Source: Membranipora membranacea (Eukaryota; Bryozoa; Gymnolaemata; Cheilostomatida; Membraniporidae). Taken from it: a DNA stretch of 64,000 nt. A program made the position numbers and the translations under genes. Shown piece by piece: positions 23,942 through 36,800 of this stretch (position 1 is its first letter; every line of letters starts with the position of its first letter). The stretch lies in assembly GCA_914767715.1 (NCBI GenBank), contig OU612074.1:6215501-6279500 (forward strand), read 5' to 3'. The notes beneath the pieces were generated by a model that was not told the origin of the DNA, did not search any database, and worked only from the letters and a program-made list of their open reading frames with translations.

Positions 23942-26088
23942 GGTCTAGATTAATCTATGATGAGGTATCATTGAATGGTGAAAACAAAGTTACAGTTGAT
24001 CAATAGTAGGCTAGTTTCCAGATTCTTTTAGGGGATAAGCCTTACATTATGTACCGACCCACAAAGGTTGAGTGAAGGTAGGCGGTCTGATTTTTACCTT
24101 TTTCATTCTCGTTCAATATCATTCAACCCTGCCCTTTCATGTATTGAATGGCGAAGTAGCGATTTTTTAGGGCTGTAGTTACATTGCATTTAATGACATG
24201 AGACAAATCATTCAGATCTGCAAAATATTTCAAGGCACAGTAGTCACCATATCATTGATACACTGTAGTAAATCATGCGACAGCATTAGAGCCTACCTAG
24301 CCTGTCTGGACAAGCTTCGTTCGGACAAAGCTTGTCAAGACAGGCTAGAGCCTAACCAGCCAATTACAACGCTTAAAGATTTGTATACAAAACTATGATG
24401 TTCTCACACATATATAGATATAAAATCATATACACAAGACAGGTCGAAAACCAACTGTTTACAGAAGCAAACATCATGGAAATCCCATGGTAGGACATAA
24501 CTACGCAGGCTGGAAGGATATATGATCAACATAGAACCTGGAAGTTTCTCATTGATAACAAAGAGCCTCAAGTAGTGTTATTACAGTGTGGCAGTGACTA
24601 TCAAGGCCATGCGAAAGAATGTAATTGCAGAAACTCATTCATTTTGACATTGGCACCAAGGTAGATCTGGTGGGTGAAGGTGGCTTATGATGTCACAACA
24701 ATCCAATCAACGCAGCACATGGCAACACAATGGATGTCTTGCAGGTGCTTTATGCGGAATGACTAACATCAAGCAAACAAGCGCAGAGTCTGATGGGTTT
24801 TGTTCTGCCACTATTCTGCATCTCCGCTGCGCAAGTAATATCGGCCTATGTTGTGCTGGTGAGCCCTGAATCCTATCCTGGGTGAGTTCTGAAAGAGTTC
24901 AGGTTATTGCATTCAATGGAGACCTACTTGTTTTGGCCTATGCAGGACAGCATATATTTCTCCGATGGTGATTGCATAGGATTGCCATGAAGACATGATG
25001 GTAGAAGAAACCACGTCATACTGGCCTGGCCTCCAGTGATATGTCAGTGATCAATAAAGTTATGATAAGCGCTGGGTAATGTATGATGTCGCAAGACTGT
25101 AGGCCTATTACAGCAGTCATAGGTGTTGTAAGGTATAGTATCATGTCATATCAATCCATCCGGCACAACACCTTGCAACGCCCTTAAATAGATGCAGGTG
25201 CTTCAAGGGAGATGTCTTACAGCACTCAAGGCCTTTACATCAGTGTCATTGGTGCTGTTGGGACCAGGCAAATCTGTGATTTCCTGCAACTACTTTGCTC
25301 TATGTGGTACACACCCTGGGATGTTGTATGACATGATTCATTGGCATTAGTTAGTACGTGTTATTGGTATTAACACACAAACAAATGGGAGGCACCATCA
25401 AAAATGTGGTCTCTTTCTGTACTTATTGATGCTGTGACGACATTAGACCTAGGAAGGAACTTATTTTTGTCATGCAGTCAAGTCCTTGTAAGTTTCTACC
25501 ATATGATGGTGCTCAGTCATGTACTCTATTCAGAACAAAAATAATATATGGGAGGATTGAAAACATCAAGGAGGAATAGATGTTACTCCTTGGCCTATGA
25601 TTCAAGAGTTCAAGCAATCATGTGACAGGGCTGTTCCTCCTTGGTTCTAGTACGTGAAATTATGTTTCAACTATCACCTTCATTCAGCACAGCTTTCCAA
25701 AAGAAATTATGAGTCAGAAAAGAATTAGCTCTGGCAAAAATGAAAATGTGTAGACATGTGCTTTGCATGTGATGGACTAGGAACACCTGCTGCATACATT
25801 CAGCTTTCTGATTAATTATATCTGAATAATTTTTATAAATATTTTTAGACTATACTGAATTGACCAATCGTGATTCAGAAAACAAGTATAACCTTGATTC
25901 TCAATACTTTGTTGGACATTGTCGGACAACCCAGTGATTGCGATAATGCAAGAAGGAAGCCAGGTCAATGTCAGGTCAAGCCACATTCAGAAAAAAAATC
26001 AAGAGACAGCCCTGTGAATATAAATAACCAAGGAGTTATTCCTTGATAACTAGGGATTTCCCTTCTTCAACCAATATTCACTGTGATA
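23942..26088. other. ELP6-RWDD1 divergent intergenic region
   Basis: 2.1 kb between two divergently transcribed housekeeping genes. It has no TATA close to either ATG and no gene was recognised. It contains a foldback element at 24299 and some degenerate internal similarity (about 24680 and 25140 share CAGGTGCTT with related flanks). Confidence 0.45.
24299..24349. mobile_element. Short foldback element, copy 2 (minimal hairpin)
   Basis: TAGCCTGTCTGGACAAGCTT and AAGCTTGTCAAGACAGGCTA form almost perfect 20-bp arms around an 11-base centre. It shares both arms with the 16706 element, whose centre is longer, and has the appearance of a MITE or solo inverted repeat. Confidence 0.7.
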
Positions 26089-29000
26089 ATGACACCTGAA
26101 GAATGTAAAGAAGAACAGAATGGAGAAATTGAAGCTATTGAGTCTATATACCCTGAGGAAATAACGAGTGAGCATGAAACTTTGCTTATTTATTTATAAA
26201 TAATAATAATTAGGAAGGAGGCAAAGAGTCAACTCAAATAAATGACTATATACATATTTATCTATATATATACATGTATATATAGATATTAAAGTATAAT
26301 ATTTATGATATTGTAGTGTGAGCTAATAAGTGTCAAGAAAACCATTCATAATGAATCAAAGTGCTTATTACTGAAGCAATTGACCCTCATCGTATGTGTG
26401 ACACTAACAAGTAACTTAAGGAGAGAGAAGGGTTGCTAATTCTATTTACCTGACAGGCTATAGTATAGCCAAGGAGTAACTCCTTGTTACAGCTAGCCAA
26501 ACCCAATGTGTTTGCTCTTTTGGCTGTTGTCTTTGGTTGGAAACTTAGAGAGCCAATGCCAGGTGCAGATATATAGTGAAACTGATGTACTGTCACATTC
26601 ACTAGTACATAGTCAACAGGTACTGTCAGGAAAGCATTTGCTCTCTCCCTCCAGTACTACACATTGGCTAACTGAAGCCTCGCATCTTTTTGAGAAACCA
26701 AGTTTTTCCTGTTTGGTTAAATTGATTGTTATCATTAATCAAACTATTCATCCACAACAAGTTGGTCTGGAGCTATGTTTGGCACCTTTCATTGCCAATG
26801 TAGGGCCTATAGCCAAGGTTCAAATAAATTAGTTTTGCCATGAAAAAAAAATTCCTTTTTATCTTTGACTTTTCACTGACTTTCCTCTTTGTTGTAGTAC
26901 ATGAAACAGAACCACACCACGTCTTCTCAATCACTTTAAGATCACAAGAAGTTCCAGATGAGTCACGCGATAATGACGCAGGTACTGTTAAAAAACCAGG
27001 CTATTTTTTGGTCGTAGACCTCCTATCTTCGAGTGTGGTTGCGGTGTTGGCCAGCTCAATTCTTTTTCCAACGAAATACTTAGTGGATGGAATTGATATT
27101 ATCTCCTCAAATTTGACATAAAAGTATGAAAATCTGTAACTTGTTTTTTCCTTCGATGAATCAGTTTGTAATCAAAGTAGGCCTATTTAGTAGGTAATAA
27201 CTTATATAATTTCTGCTTTTTACATGCCCACAGTTGAGCTATCCTCATAATAAACAAACGGCGCCATTGAAATATTACATTCCACCAGAGCTCAGTTCAA
27301 CAGTAAACATAAATGCTGAACTTGTCTTGCTAGATGACTGTTTTAGCTGTGGTTACACATATCATGTTTTCCATAAGATAGCTGGCTTAGATCTGCCAGA
27401 TGCCTCTGATGAGCTGACCAACATGTTCCTCTTCATCTTTAGTAATAACAGCAATCTTGGCCTTTTCCTTCCTTATTTGTAAAAGAGTAAACGTGCCCTA
27501 GTCCCCTGGAAAATACAGCGTGTGTAACCAGAACTCTATGAGTAGTGTGACATACACTTTACATTGTATTATTTGTTTCAAATGTAGGAAATTGCATCTC
27601 ATTATTGTTGAAAGATCTTCATAAACTTTTAATCGAATTCACCATCAACAGCTAATGTATGTCTGTATGCTTTTATTTCTCCTCCTTAAATCAACAATTT
27701 GGCAATGTCCTGGACCAAATTTTGCTAGAAAAAAAGTAGCCTTTTGGCAATGGTGAGATTGCGCGCACTTGCTTTTTCACTGCCAGGCGATTGGTGCTTC
27801 TGGAGTTGTGGGCTCAAGTCCGACTGGGAGAGCTTTCAAGGTTGTTTGTTCCAGCCGTGAGCACCCTCGGGTGTATACCTCTCCTTGAGTTGACAATTTG
27901 CGATGTTCTGAAGTGAATATCGCCCGATAAAAGATCGCCGTAAGCGAATAATTTAGAGCTTTGTTTTTTTAGTTTACTGCAATCTTGATTTCACATTCAC
28001 ACCCACATACCCCGAGGAGGGACCTCTGATGGAGATAGAAACAGAAACTCTCAGTGAAGAAAGAATCACAGAACTGATGGAGCTCAAAGAGTCATTGGTA
28101 AACTAGAGAATTACTCTTTTTTTCATTTGAACTGTCAAAGATTATAAGTATAACCATATATAACTGAATCCATGGCATGCTCCTTTTGGAATCCTAATCC
28201 TAATGTGAGGCGTTTAAGCCATAAAGTATTAACTGTCTGTGTCGAGCAGGGACACTCTTTCCAGGACAGGCCAGTATTGCAGACTTAGGTTTGCAAAGAA
28301 CAGTCTGACGATTCCGAATGAAGACCCCCCCCTCCTCAACTTTCACTTACGTATTTGAAGTTCTATTCATGCCGCCTTACAAAAGGTTATGTTATATATA
28401 CTCAGAATATTCCATTATAGATTCCAGTTTTGAAAACATTCCAGTAAAACTTTTGAATATGATACCTAACTTATATTGATCCAGTGTGTTGAAATTCTCA
28501 CATGTTTAGCAGTTGCTGCTACTCTACATCTTATTATAATCTTTTAGTTCACATCAGGTAGTACCAGTGATACACAACTTATAGCCACCAAGGACAGACA
28601 ACCTCCTAAATGTGATTGAGGGTAGTTTGTTTTATCTAAATCTATTACAGGTAGAAGAGAACTTGGGTATGAGTATGGTGTTTACTATAGTCGCTGCTGT
28701 GATAGAGAAGCTTAATGAATATTTTGATGAGAACACGACAAACAGAGAAGAGGAAAAGGAGAGAGTGTTACGTAAAGCTGAGGAGGCAGATAGGGTAAGT
28801 CACTCGGTTGTTTGGATTTTTCCGTTATGACAAAAAATATTGGTATGTGATTCATAAGTGTAGGGACATAAAACACTAGATGTATAGCAGGCAGCAACAA
28901 ATATTAACATGGTTGAGGAAACTGAATGTGTACAGTTGAGCACCTATGTGGAGTAACATCATACGCCAAGGAACTTACATCTTTCAGCAATCAATGTGAA

Positions 29001-31849
29001 ATCTTGAATCCCACAATGTTACCTTGGCTTTTAGAAATATGTCATTGACATGTGAAAAAGGACAATGAACACAGGCTAAATGAGGGATATTTTATTATGT
29101 CTATGTTGTTTTTATTGAGCCTATGAGCACAGCTGAGCTGTTTTGAGCAGCAGCTGTACTGTAAGTCATTTTGCTTTTTTGAGCCGAGGAACAACTATAG
29201 GGCAGATTCAGCTACCTCGATATCGCTTAATATCCACTAAGTGTGGATAGCTTTTAATTGTTTTCAGTTACTGCTGGTAACTACTGATGTCATCTCTGAT
29301 ATACATTCTAATCTTCTCTTCAAATTGTTTGAGAGCTTAGACTAAACTTGTAGGTAATCATATTTTTCCCCTAGTCCACAATCTTATTTGGAGTTGTTTT
29401 CTCATGTAGTTTAGAACTCTTTATGCATTCTCTACAGATAGAGTGATGAAATTGAAATGAATAGTTTTGATATTATTATTCATAAATTGCCTTACTTTAT
29501 GTCTGCCAAAGGCAGCAAACATGAAGATACTCATCGCCTGTGTGAAATGTTTCCGACAGCCAACTTGGTTTTTTATATCATTTTCAATCTCTGATTTTAT
29601 TGTAGAAAAAGTTTGAAGGCACAAAATGTACGGTAGAGAATTTCATGGCATGGAAGTTGAAATTTGATGAAGAAACTCGACTGAAAAGACTGGCCTTAAA
29701 GTTGAAAGCACCTGACGCTAATAAACCAACGGGTAAACTAGAATCATTAACAAAACCATTTATTAATTTCAATTGAAAAAAAATAGATTTTGTCATGTTA
29801 AAATACATTTCACCCTGCTGGCAATAAGTATGTAGAGGCTTTATCGCTCAGTATCATTCTGTTATCCAGCAGGGTGTTTCAATTAGAATAATCGATCTTT
29901 ACTCAAGAAAGTTATCACTATCACATTGCTCAAAATTATCTCTATTGGCCTTTCAATTACACAATTCGTTCCCAAATCACTCACTCGGAATGTATATCGT
30001 TCCGTCAATGAGTGAGAGATACCCTACCCTTACATCCCTAGTTGATCTGGTGCCACGGTTTTTTCTGAAATGTCATAATTGTCGAAACCCTCAGTTTTCT
30101 CACAAGGTACAATTCTATTTTTTAGGATATGAGCTCTTCATGACAGATAAAACACTAGATGACTCGGACCTCAAACTGCTAGACCCAGGTTTGTACCCCA
30201 AATTAGTTTCTCTGTTTATTTCACTGGCAAAAACCTCAAGCACTTACTATAGGTAACAGTCCCTGAATATTAGTGAATTTATTGCTAGCTGATCTCATAT
30301 GGGCCTAATGCCTTTTAGATTTCTTTGGCTGGTGATAAGTTTTTCGTCACTCCAATTATTCAATAATGCAACAGTTTGGAGTTGTCTTTTCTCTGAACAA
30401 AAACGAACCATGAGCATTCTCCTGTCTGGCATTCTTTCTGTTTTATTAAGTGAACCAATGACAGGATTGACACATGATGAGAAATTGTAGCACACCAATC
30501 ATGTGTTATACTATTTTATGTGTATCTCCGATGGACGGAGCTCGTTGGTTTGACTTCCTGGTATGAGATTCTAGCATTTGGGCAGGGAAAAAAACTTAAT
30601 TGGCTCTAACGATCAGAGATAGTACAGTGTGATATACTCTTTTGGTTATGATGAGTGACACTGCTATCTCACCACATGTGTTAATCTTCCCATGATTCCA
30701 CAAAACAACGGAAAGAACCCTTGGCATGTTGTTTATTTATATTGATAATGAAAAGCTAATACTTGATATAAATCTGCGAATGGCTAACTAGGCTCCTAGT
30801 CATATCTGTTACGATTGAGATGCAGTTTCTCATGTGAGCATTTTGCTTGTCTCTACATGAAATGGTCTTCCGCTCTAAAACTCCAAATTTATCCTTGCTC
30901 AGACAGCTATTTGAAGTTACAGACCCCTCTGTTAGTGGCATTTGATTCTCAATGAACCGATGTCAATCACAGTACCTTCAGTATGTTTTCCCATTTTTGT
31001 TAGTTGATATTTGATAATGAGAAAGCAAAGTAGATGATTATGCGCGGTCATTGAAAAGCAGTTAAAGACATGATGTCTACAGTTGTAACATGCTGTTTCG
31101 GGGGGGGGGGGGGAGGGAAGGGGTTGGTTAAGGCACAAGGTCATCTTATTCTTATATCAGGCAGGGACACATACCCACACACACATATATATGTATGATG
31201 TTGACCATGATGTTGATTTTATTAGCTGTGATTTACCTGAAAGCACGTTTCTATATCGTCCATAGCTATTTAGAATGCTTCGAATTTAGAGTTGATTCCC
31301 CTTTACTGACAAGTCGTCTGAGGCTTTGCTTTTCAGCGAATTTGTCTCAAACTTATCTGATCTGTATTGCGACATCACCAAAGATATCCGATGTCTTAAG
31401 AATCATGCTTGATAGAAAGAATGCACATAATGATCTATTGGGAAAGAAAATTCATAGTCACTGTTTTATCTCGTTAAAAAATGACCTTAGGGTTACTTTA
31501 ACGCTTTATTTCATGCTGTCGCTTCTTTGCCTATTGGCTATTATCAATGTATCTCTTACAATGGACAATTACTGCCTGTTTTAAGTTTTAGCAGCTTGTT
31601 GCACACATAGTTATGGCCTCACACTTGAAGGATGTATCTAGTTTCTAGGATGCATCACACCCTCAATACGAGGATTCAGGACACCTTGCATCCCTCTTTA
31701 GGGGCAGCTTGACCTACGTTTTTTCCTAAACTGGCATTATTTCATCTTATCATGTTGTGATATTTGTAGAGGATATTGGTACTGTTGATGTAGATGAATC
31801 CCTATTTGACGATCTGGATGATCTAGATCTAGATGAAGAAGTGTCGTAG
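26089..31849 (+). CDS. RWDD1: RWD domain-containing protein 1 (7 exons, 233 aa)
   Basis: Exons: 26089-26167, 26898-26981, 27973-28097, 28651-28794, 29606-29732, 30126-30188, 31770-31849, all GT-AG and in phase. The N-terminal RWD domain has NGEIEAIESIYPEE and the signature TYPEEGP loop (66-72). It is followed by the VEENLGMSMVFTIVAAVIEKLNE helix (97 onwards), a charged EEEKERVLRKAEEADR coiled-coil stretch, the VENFMAWKLKFDEE segment and an acidic tail VDVDESLFDDLDDLDLDEE. This is the complete domain order of RWDD1, also called DFRP2-type or Gir2-like. It is a cytosolic partner of DRG2-family GTPases, and the human protein has 243 residues. The AATAAA is at 32005. The gene is intact, with repeats in introns 2 and 6. 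Confidence 0.94.
27745..27945 (+). mobile_element. tRNA-derived SINE candidate in RWDD1 intron 2
   Basis: Plus strand with GGCTCAAGTCCGACTGGG, a B-box-like sequence, about 60 bases after a GGCGATTGGTG A-box-like stretch, followed by a GC-richer body unlike the flanking intron. Weak but plausible. Confidence 0.35.
31525..31745 (+). repeat. Dispersed repeat R1, copy 1 (RWDD1 intron 6)
   Basis: Matches 49455-49690 along about 200 bp, including CATCCCTCTTTAGGGGCAGC versus CGTCCCTCTTTAGGGGCAGC and CTAGGATGCATCACACCCTC versus CTAGGATGTATCACACTCTC. Family unknown. Confidence 0.75.
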
Positions 31850-32004
31850 CACCAGGCAGACCTGCGAACCTCGAACGCTCAGGTTATATTTTCTAGTTGA
31901 GGTCATGAGAAATATCCAATATTCCATACTGATAGGAACCTTGACAATTATTGGACCTCAACTGTTTTGAAGAATTTTTGGAATGTCACTATTAGGTTAT
32001 CAAC

Positions 32005-32010
32005 AATAAA
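32005..32010 (+). terminator. AATAAA polyadenylation signal of RWDD1
   Basis: Canonical hexamer 156 bp after the RWDD1 stop. Confidence 0.55.
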
Positions 32011-32302
32011 AAACCTATAAATGTTACTGCCAGGTCTATGGTTGTCTTCCCATCATGGCTTTTAATTGACATGAACCTTAGAGATCTTCAGTTGAAATAT
32101 TGCAATAGTTGCTTAAAAATCAGTTGTCCATATTTGGGTGGAGTCTAGTCTGGATCCAAGTCTCCCCAGCTCTTTAGTTTCCAAGACGATTTGGTCATTT
32201 GATGGATGTCGTTTGTCATTATCCACTGGTCTTTGTGTATCGCCAGGTGTTCCTGCACAATAATATTGAATAGCAATTGATTATTTGATGATAATATCTT
32301 TG

Positions 32303-32351
32303 TGGCCTATTGTTGAACTTTTATATATTATATGAGTTCAACAATAGGCCA
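32303..32351. repeat. Perfect 17-bp inverted repeat
   Basis: Arms TGGCCTATTGTTGAACT (32303-32319) and AGTTCAACAATAGGCCA (32335-32351), separated by 15 AT-rich bases. No coding context. Possibly a tiny foldback element. Confidence 0.8.
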
Positions 32352-32359
32352 GAACGGTA

Positions 32360-33790
32360 TGATTTATATTTTGACCTAGGCAAACCGACCCTGGAACTGG
32401 ATATTCTACCTCCATCAACCACCAGTCAGAGTTGATTTCATGACACCAATCAGCTCTTTAATTTGGTGACAAAAACCTTCTCTGTCTATCTGTCAGAACA
32501 TTCCCAGTTGCAGGCTCGATCGTTCTTTTCCGCCGACCAATTGACTAAATGTTTACAAACAAAGCCCATTTTACCGGAGGTGGGGGGGGGGGGGGCGTCG
32601 GATGGCTAGCAAGAGTCTGGGGGGCTCGGACATCTTGTACCCCGCTGATTTGTTATTACAGGAAAGAGAAGTCTTTCTTGATTTATGCATGAATGTTTGT
32701 AAATGATCAAACCAAGTAGACTCTTTGAAACCAGATAGTAGATCAATTTATGTGGTGTTGCACAAAGCCTACAGCTAGACGTTCTTGATTACCCAAGTTA
32801 TGACTTGCTGGTAGATGATATCCTGATTCATACTTTCCTGCTTTGTTTTGTAACTGATATTTCATTTTTTCATGAATCAGCTGGTTTGCTAGGGCAGCTC
32901 ATATTATTGTGGCGCTCATCTATCTTGAAAATATTTTCGCACTTCTGCTGGGCATTCAAAGCTATAATTGGGTTATATTGATGTGTGACCATCATGCTTC
33001 AAAATCGTTCATCTAAAAGAAGAGGGACGTAAGAAATGCCATATGTTGTACAGGCCACACTTTGCTAAGTGAAATGTGTTGTCGATATGGAAATGTCCTT
33101 GTGTGAAATGGCTCAAGTTTCTATGCAGCTTTCTGTACTCTGATCATGCTATTCGGTGCCATCTATTCTGGAATATTCTTCTTATTGTAATTCAACTTAA
33201 TCTAAATGGGTTTGTGTAAATGAAATGCACTTAATCCATAATTCTAAGGGGTGTGTGGGGGCACAGCCTCCACTAGCAGCCTAAAACACTTTTATTGAAT
33301 AATCCATGCACGAATCAGCCCAGGACAAGTAGTCATTGGGGGATTCTACTTGCCAATTTTAACCTACCCCACATGAGGAGGCGCTTAAAACACTTCACCT
33401 GGGGTTGCGTTGCTCCCTCCACAGTTATCGCCCCCTTACTATATTAAAATCTACGACCTTGTATATGAAGGCAGCATCAAAGTTTTAAATAAGGCCTAGA
33501 AGATGTGGTACTCTTACCACTCAACAGCCTCAAGGCCCCTTGATCTAATGTGTGTTTTCACTCGGACAGAATTGAATTTGTTAAAAAGCCTAGTCTGAGA
33601 TGATTACTGCGGTGATTACATTTATTTATTTTAAAACTTGAAAAAGTATAAATCTATTGATCTTGCCATGTTTTAATTATGGAATTCTGATGAGTGGCCG
33701 GTGATGAAGACGCTCATCAAGACAAACTCAGGCTTTCATTAATTTTGTAGTTGTTTACCACTGCTAATCAATATTTAATCTCCGTTCAAA
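32360..33790. other. Intergenic, no gene seen
   Basis: Between RWDD1 and the knottin-like gene. It contains a 14-base poly-G tract at 32582-32595 but no recognisable coding or RNA gene. Confidence 0.45.
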
Positions 33791-33799
33791 ATGAATATT

Positions 33800-33810
33800 T
33801 ATAAAAAAAA
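33800..33810 (+). promoter_or_regulatory. TATA box of the knottin-like peptide gene
   Basis: TATAAAAAAAA about 80 bp before the ATG at 33884, in ATATTTATAAAA context. Confidence 0.5.
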
Positions 33811-33883
33811 TTCGTTTTGTGTCAGCTAAGGGAACAGAACGACGCTACTTCGCAGTCCTTACCAGCCGAAAGAAGTTCACAAA

Positions 33884-36800
33884 ATGAAAACTTTAGCAGT
33901 GATATATTTTGTTATGATGTCATATGCCATCGTGAAGACAAAAGGTAAGTCTTTTATAATTAAATTTTTCACTTATGGAAAATAGACTTGTTATGCTCTC
34001 TGCATATTTTTCATGCTACAAATAATATCTGAGCGAGCCGACGACTCGATGAAATAAATTCTCCTTTTTGAGAAGTAATTTGTCATCTCACCAATTTATG
34101 TGGTTTTATGTCATTTTCCCTACTCTAATAATTTGCATTGAAATATTAATCCAGAATTCCTGCCTGCCAGTCTCTTTTTTTTAATAGACTCACTTGAAAG
34201 ATCTCAAATTAAGAAAGCTTTAGTCCAGATTCAATCTAATGGTATGGTCTAGGCACCAAATAGCACAATAAATTCGCTCCAACTCATTTAAACCGACAGA
34301 GACCCAAAGTTTAGTCCCGTTGGGGCAAAGTCTGACATTAGAGTGCAATGAATGGACCAATGTAATTTTTTGGAGTTAGTGGGAGTTTTGAATTATAAAG
34401 TTGAAATCGAATGGGATTCACTGTTTATTAAAGTTAGGTCAGGCTAGACATTGAGCGTATATAGATTCCCATTCAGTTCATACCCTATTATTTACTTGCA
34501 CAGATATATCAAGCAATGGTGGATTATTTGATGATATGAACCCGAGTAGCTCAGAAGATGATGACACACCAAGCTCTTACTACATGCAGCCTCAAATGTT
34601 CGCGTAAGAAACTCAATATTGTAAAGAATGATAGGTCAAAGGGATATAATTCAAAAAATAAAAATATTAAAAAAAATTGTTTTTTTAAAAGCGAAATTTA
34701 GATGTTGCCTGAGCGAAAAATATAAATATGAAATATTATCATCAAAATAAGTTAATACAAATTAATCAATAAACTGATTAATATCTTATTTCATTTAACG
34801 GAATGATATAGCTAATGTTAATTTCTTCTAGGAAATCAATTTTTTGCTTGGCGGCATCATCGCTACCCTACTGTCTTATTCTGGTGACAGCCCATTAGTA
34901 GGAAGACTATATCATTCCAATCAGACAAAAAAATTCAGTTGTTTTTCAATGGAGTTAGTATATTCTGCGCCACTGCCTGGAACTATGCAGCTTAATATTG
35001 AACCTAAAATCTTTATCCAATTGGTTAAATTATTAGATAAGATGGAGATCTTAGGCAATTGAGGCCAAAAACTTCTCCCCCCCCCCCTCCCCCCAGAACT
35101 CATCTGCAAAATAAAAGTTATGATTACCTACTTGTCATTAAGAGAGAAAACATCCAATTTTCTTAGATATAGGCCTAATGATTTTTTACACAACCTTAAA
35201 TGAGAAGATGTAACTTCCATTAATTATTTCTTGATCAAATTCATTGATAAAGTTAACCACACTAATTTAGATTTCCATTACATTTATATCAATGATAATC
35301 AGCGATTTCAGTTTGAGATTTTTATTATATTTTAATATTATTATTATTGATTGTATCACGACATTGCCACTGATAATATTTTGATAACTCTGAAAATTAA
35401 ATTATTATTATCGGTGAAGTGCTTGTGAAATGTCTCTCTTCTCAAAGGAAAAACATGTCTTTGGTAATTAACTTTGAACCTAACTCTCTTACTGAATATT
35501 CATTCAGGTAGCATTTTATTCAATAGTAATAGTAATAGTATACCACGCTGTCCATCCTTTTTTGTAGGAAGAGAAAGATGTCCATTATGGACTATCTGAA
35601 CAATCTGCAGACCGCTTCGGCTCAGTGCTCCCCATTTCAAGGTGAGATCGCCACCGTGTGTTATATGCACAAACACAACAAATTGGCTAGTCACATGTTG
35701 CATTTCAAGCTGTTCTTCTTCCTATAAAAAAAGTGAAGGATTCCAGGTTAACATATCACAATTTGCGGTTTTTCATTCTTCCCTTCTGTTATTATTCTAA
35801 GCAATGGGATTCTAACACAACCATAACAGTGCCGCCTCAAGGCTTTCACGCACAGGGCGGTCTATGTATCATGTTCTTAAAATATATATCTATACATATT
35901 GTTTCTTTTATTTTAACTCTTGCACTGCGTTTGCACATCTTAAAGTGGACAGCACCCTGGTTCAAACAAAAATTGTCATAAAAATAAGGCACTGACACTG
36001 ATGGATTCCATGCTGGTCACAACTTGTTCACTAGCATGGGCATACATCTGAAATGCAGGCTCGCTTTTTTTCTCAGTGCTATTGGTACTGTGTTATTGTG
36101 CAAGTTTAGTCAAAAGGCAAAAGTATCGATCAAATTTCTACTACTTTTCACCAGGACAAATACATCGCATAAAAGTTTCAGTCGAAATATGTATAGTATA
36201 CGTTAGCGTTGAAAGAAAAGTTTTCTCGGTTGAGACATTCGAACTTAGAATTGGCGAACAACTCCAGTGCATTTAACCCTTTCTGTTTGGTTGGCTTAGC
36301 ACTGAGTTCCTTTGTCTATCAGGATAATAATATTATTAATGTAAATAAATTGGAAAACAAATACTGGCATTCTACTGGCGTTCTATCTCCAAATCATCTC
36401 CTTTGGTTTTGTTGGTGCTAATTGGCAGTAAGATAGATCGATTATGTCAGAAGAAAGCATCATTGATTCCATTTATTATCCTGCCAGAAGGGCACTAAAT
36501 AAATATGGCAGCGGAATAATTCTGGCTAGATGAAAATCAAGTAGATATAAATTACAATGAGTCGAGGCGAGCCACCCGAAGCACGCCCGGATTTTACAGC
36601 TTCAAATCCCTCTGATGCATTTCAAGTAAATGGTGTTATTAGTCAGTGGCCAGTGTCATCGACCAAAGTTCTGACAGCTATGCACTAATGTGATAATAGC
36701 TCGGGGTTGTCTCATCACAGGTCTGACACCTCACCACCACATCATAGCAAATTTAAAAAAAACTAGTAACACAGATATTAAGAACTATATATTTGGTGGT

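Noticed and set aside
29945-30256. 103-codon open frame
   Set aside because: It only overlaps RWDD1 exon 6 (30126-30188) and flanking intron sequence. The spliced model accounts for the conserved part.
31195-31584. 129-codon hydrophobic open frame in RWDD1 intron 6
   Set aside because: Its end runs into dispersed repeat R1, and there is no domain or splice support. Likely chance.
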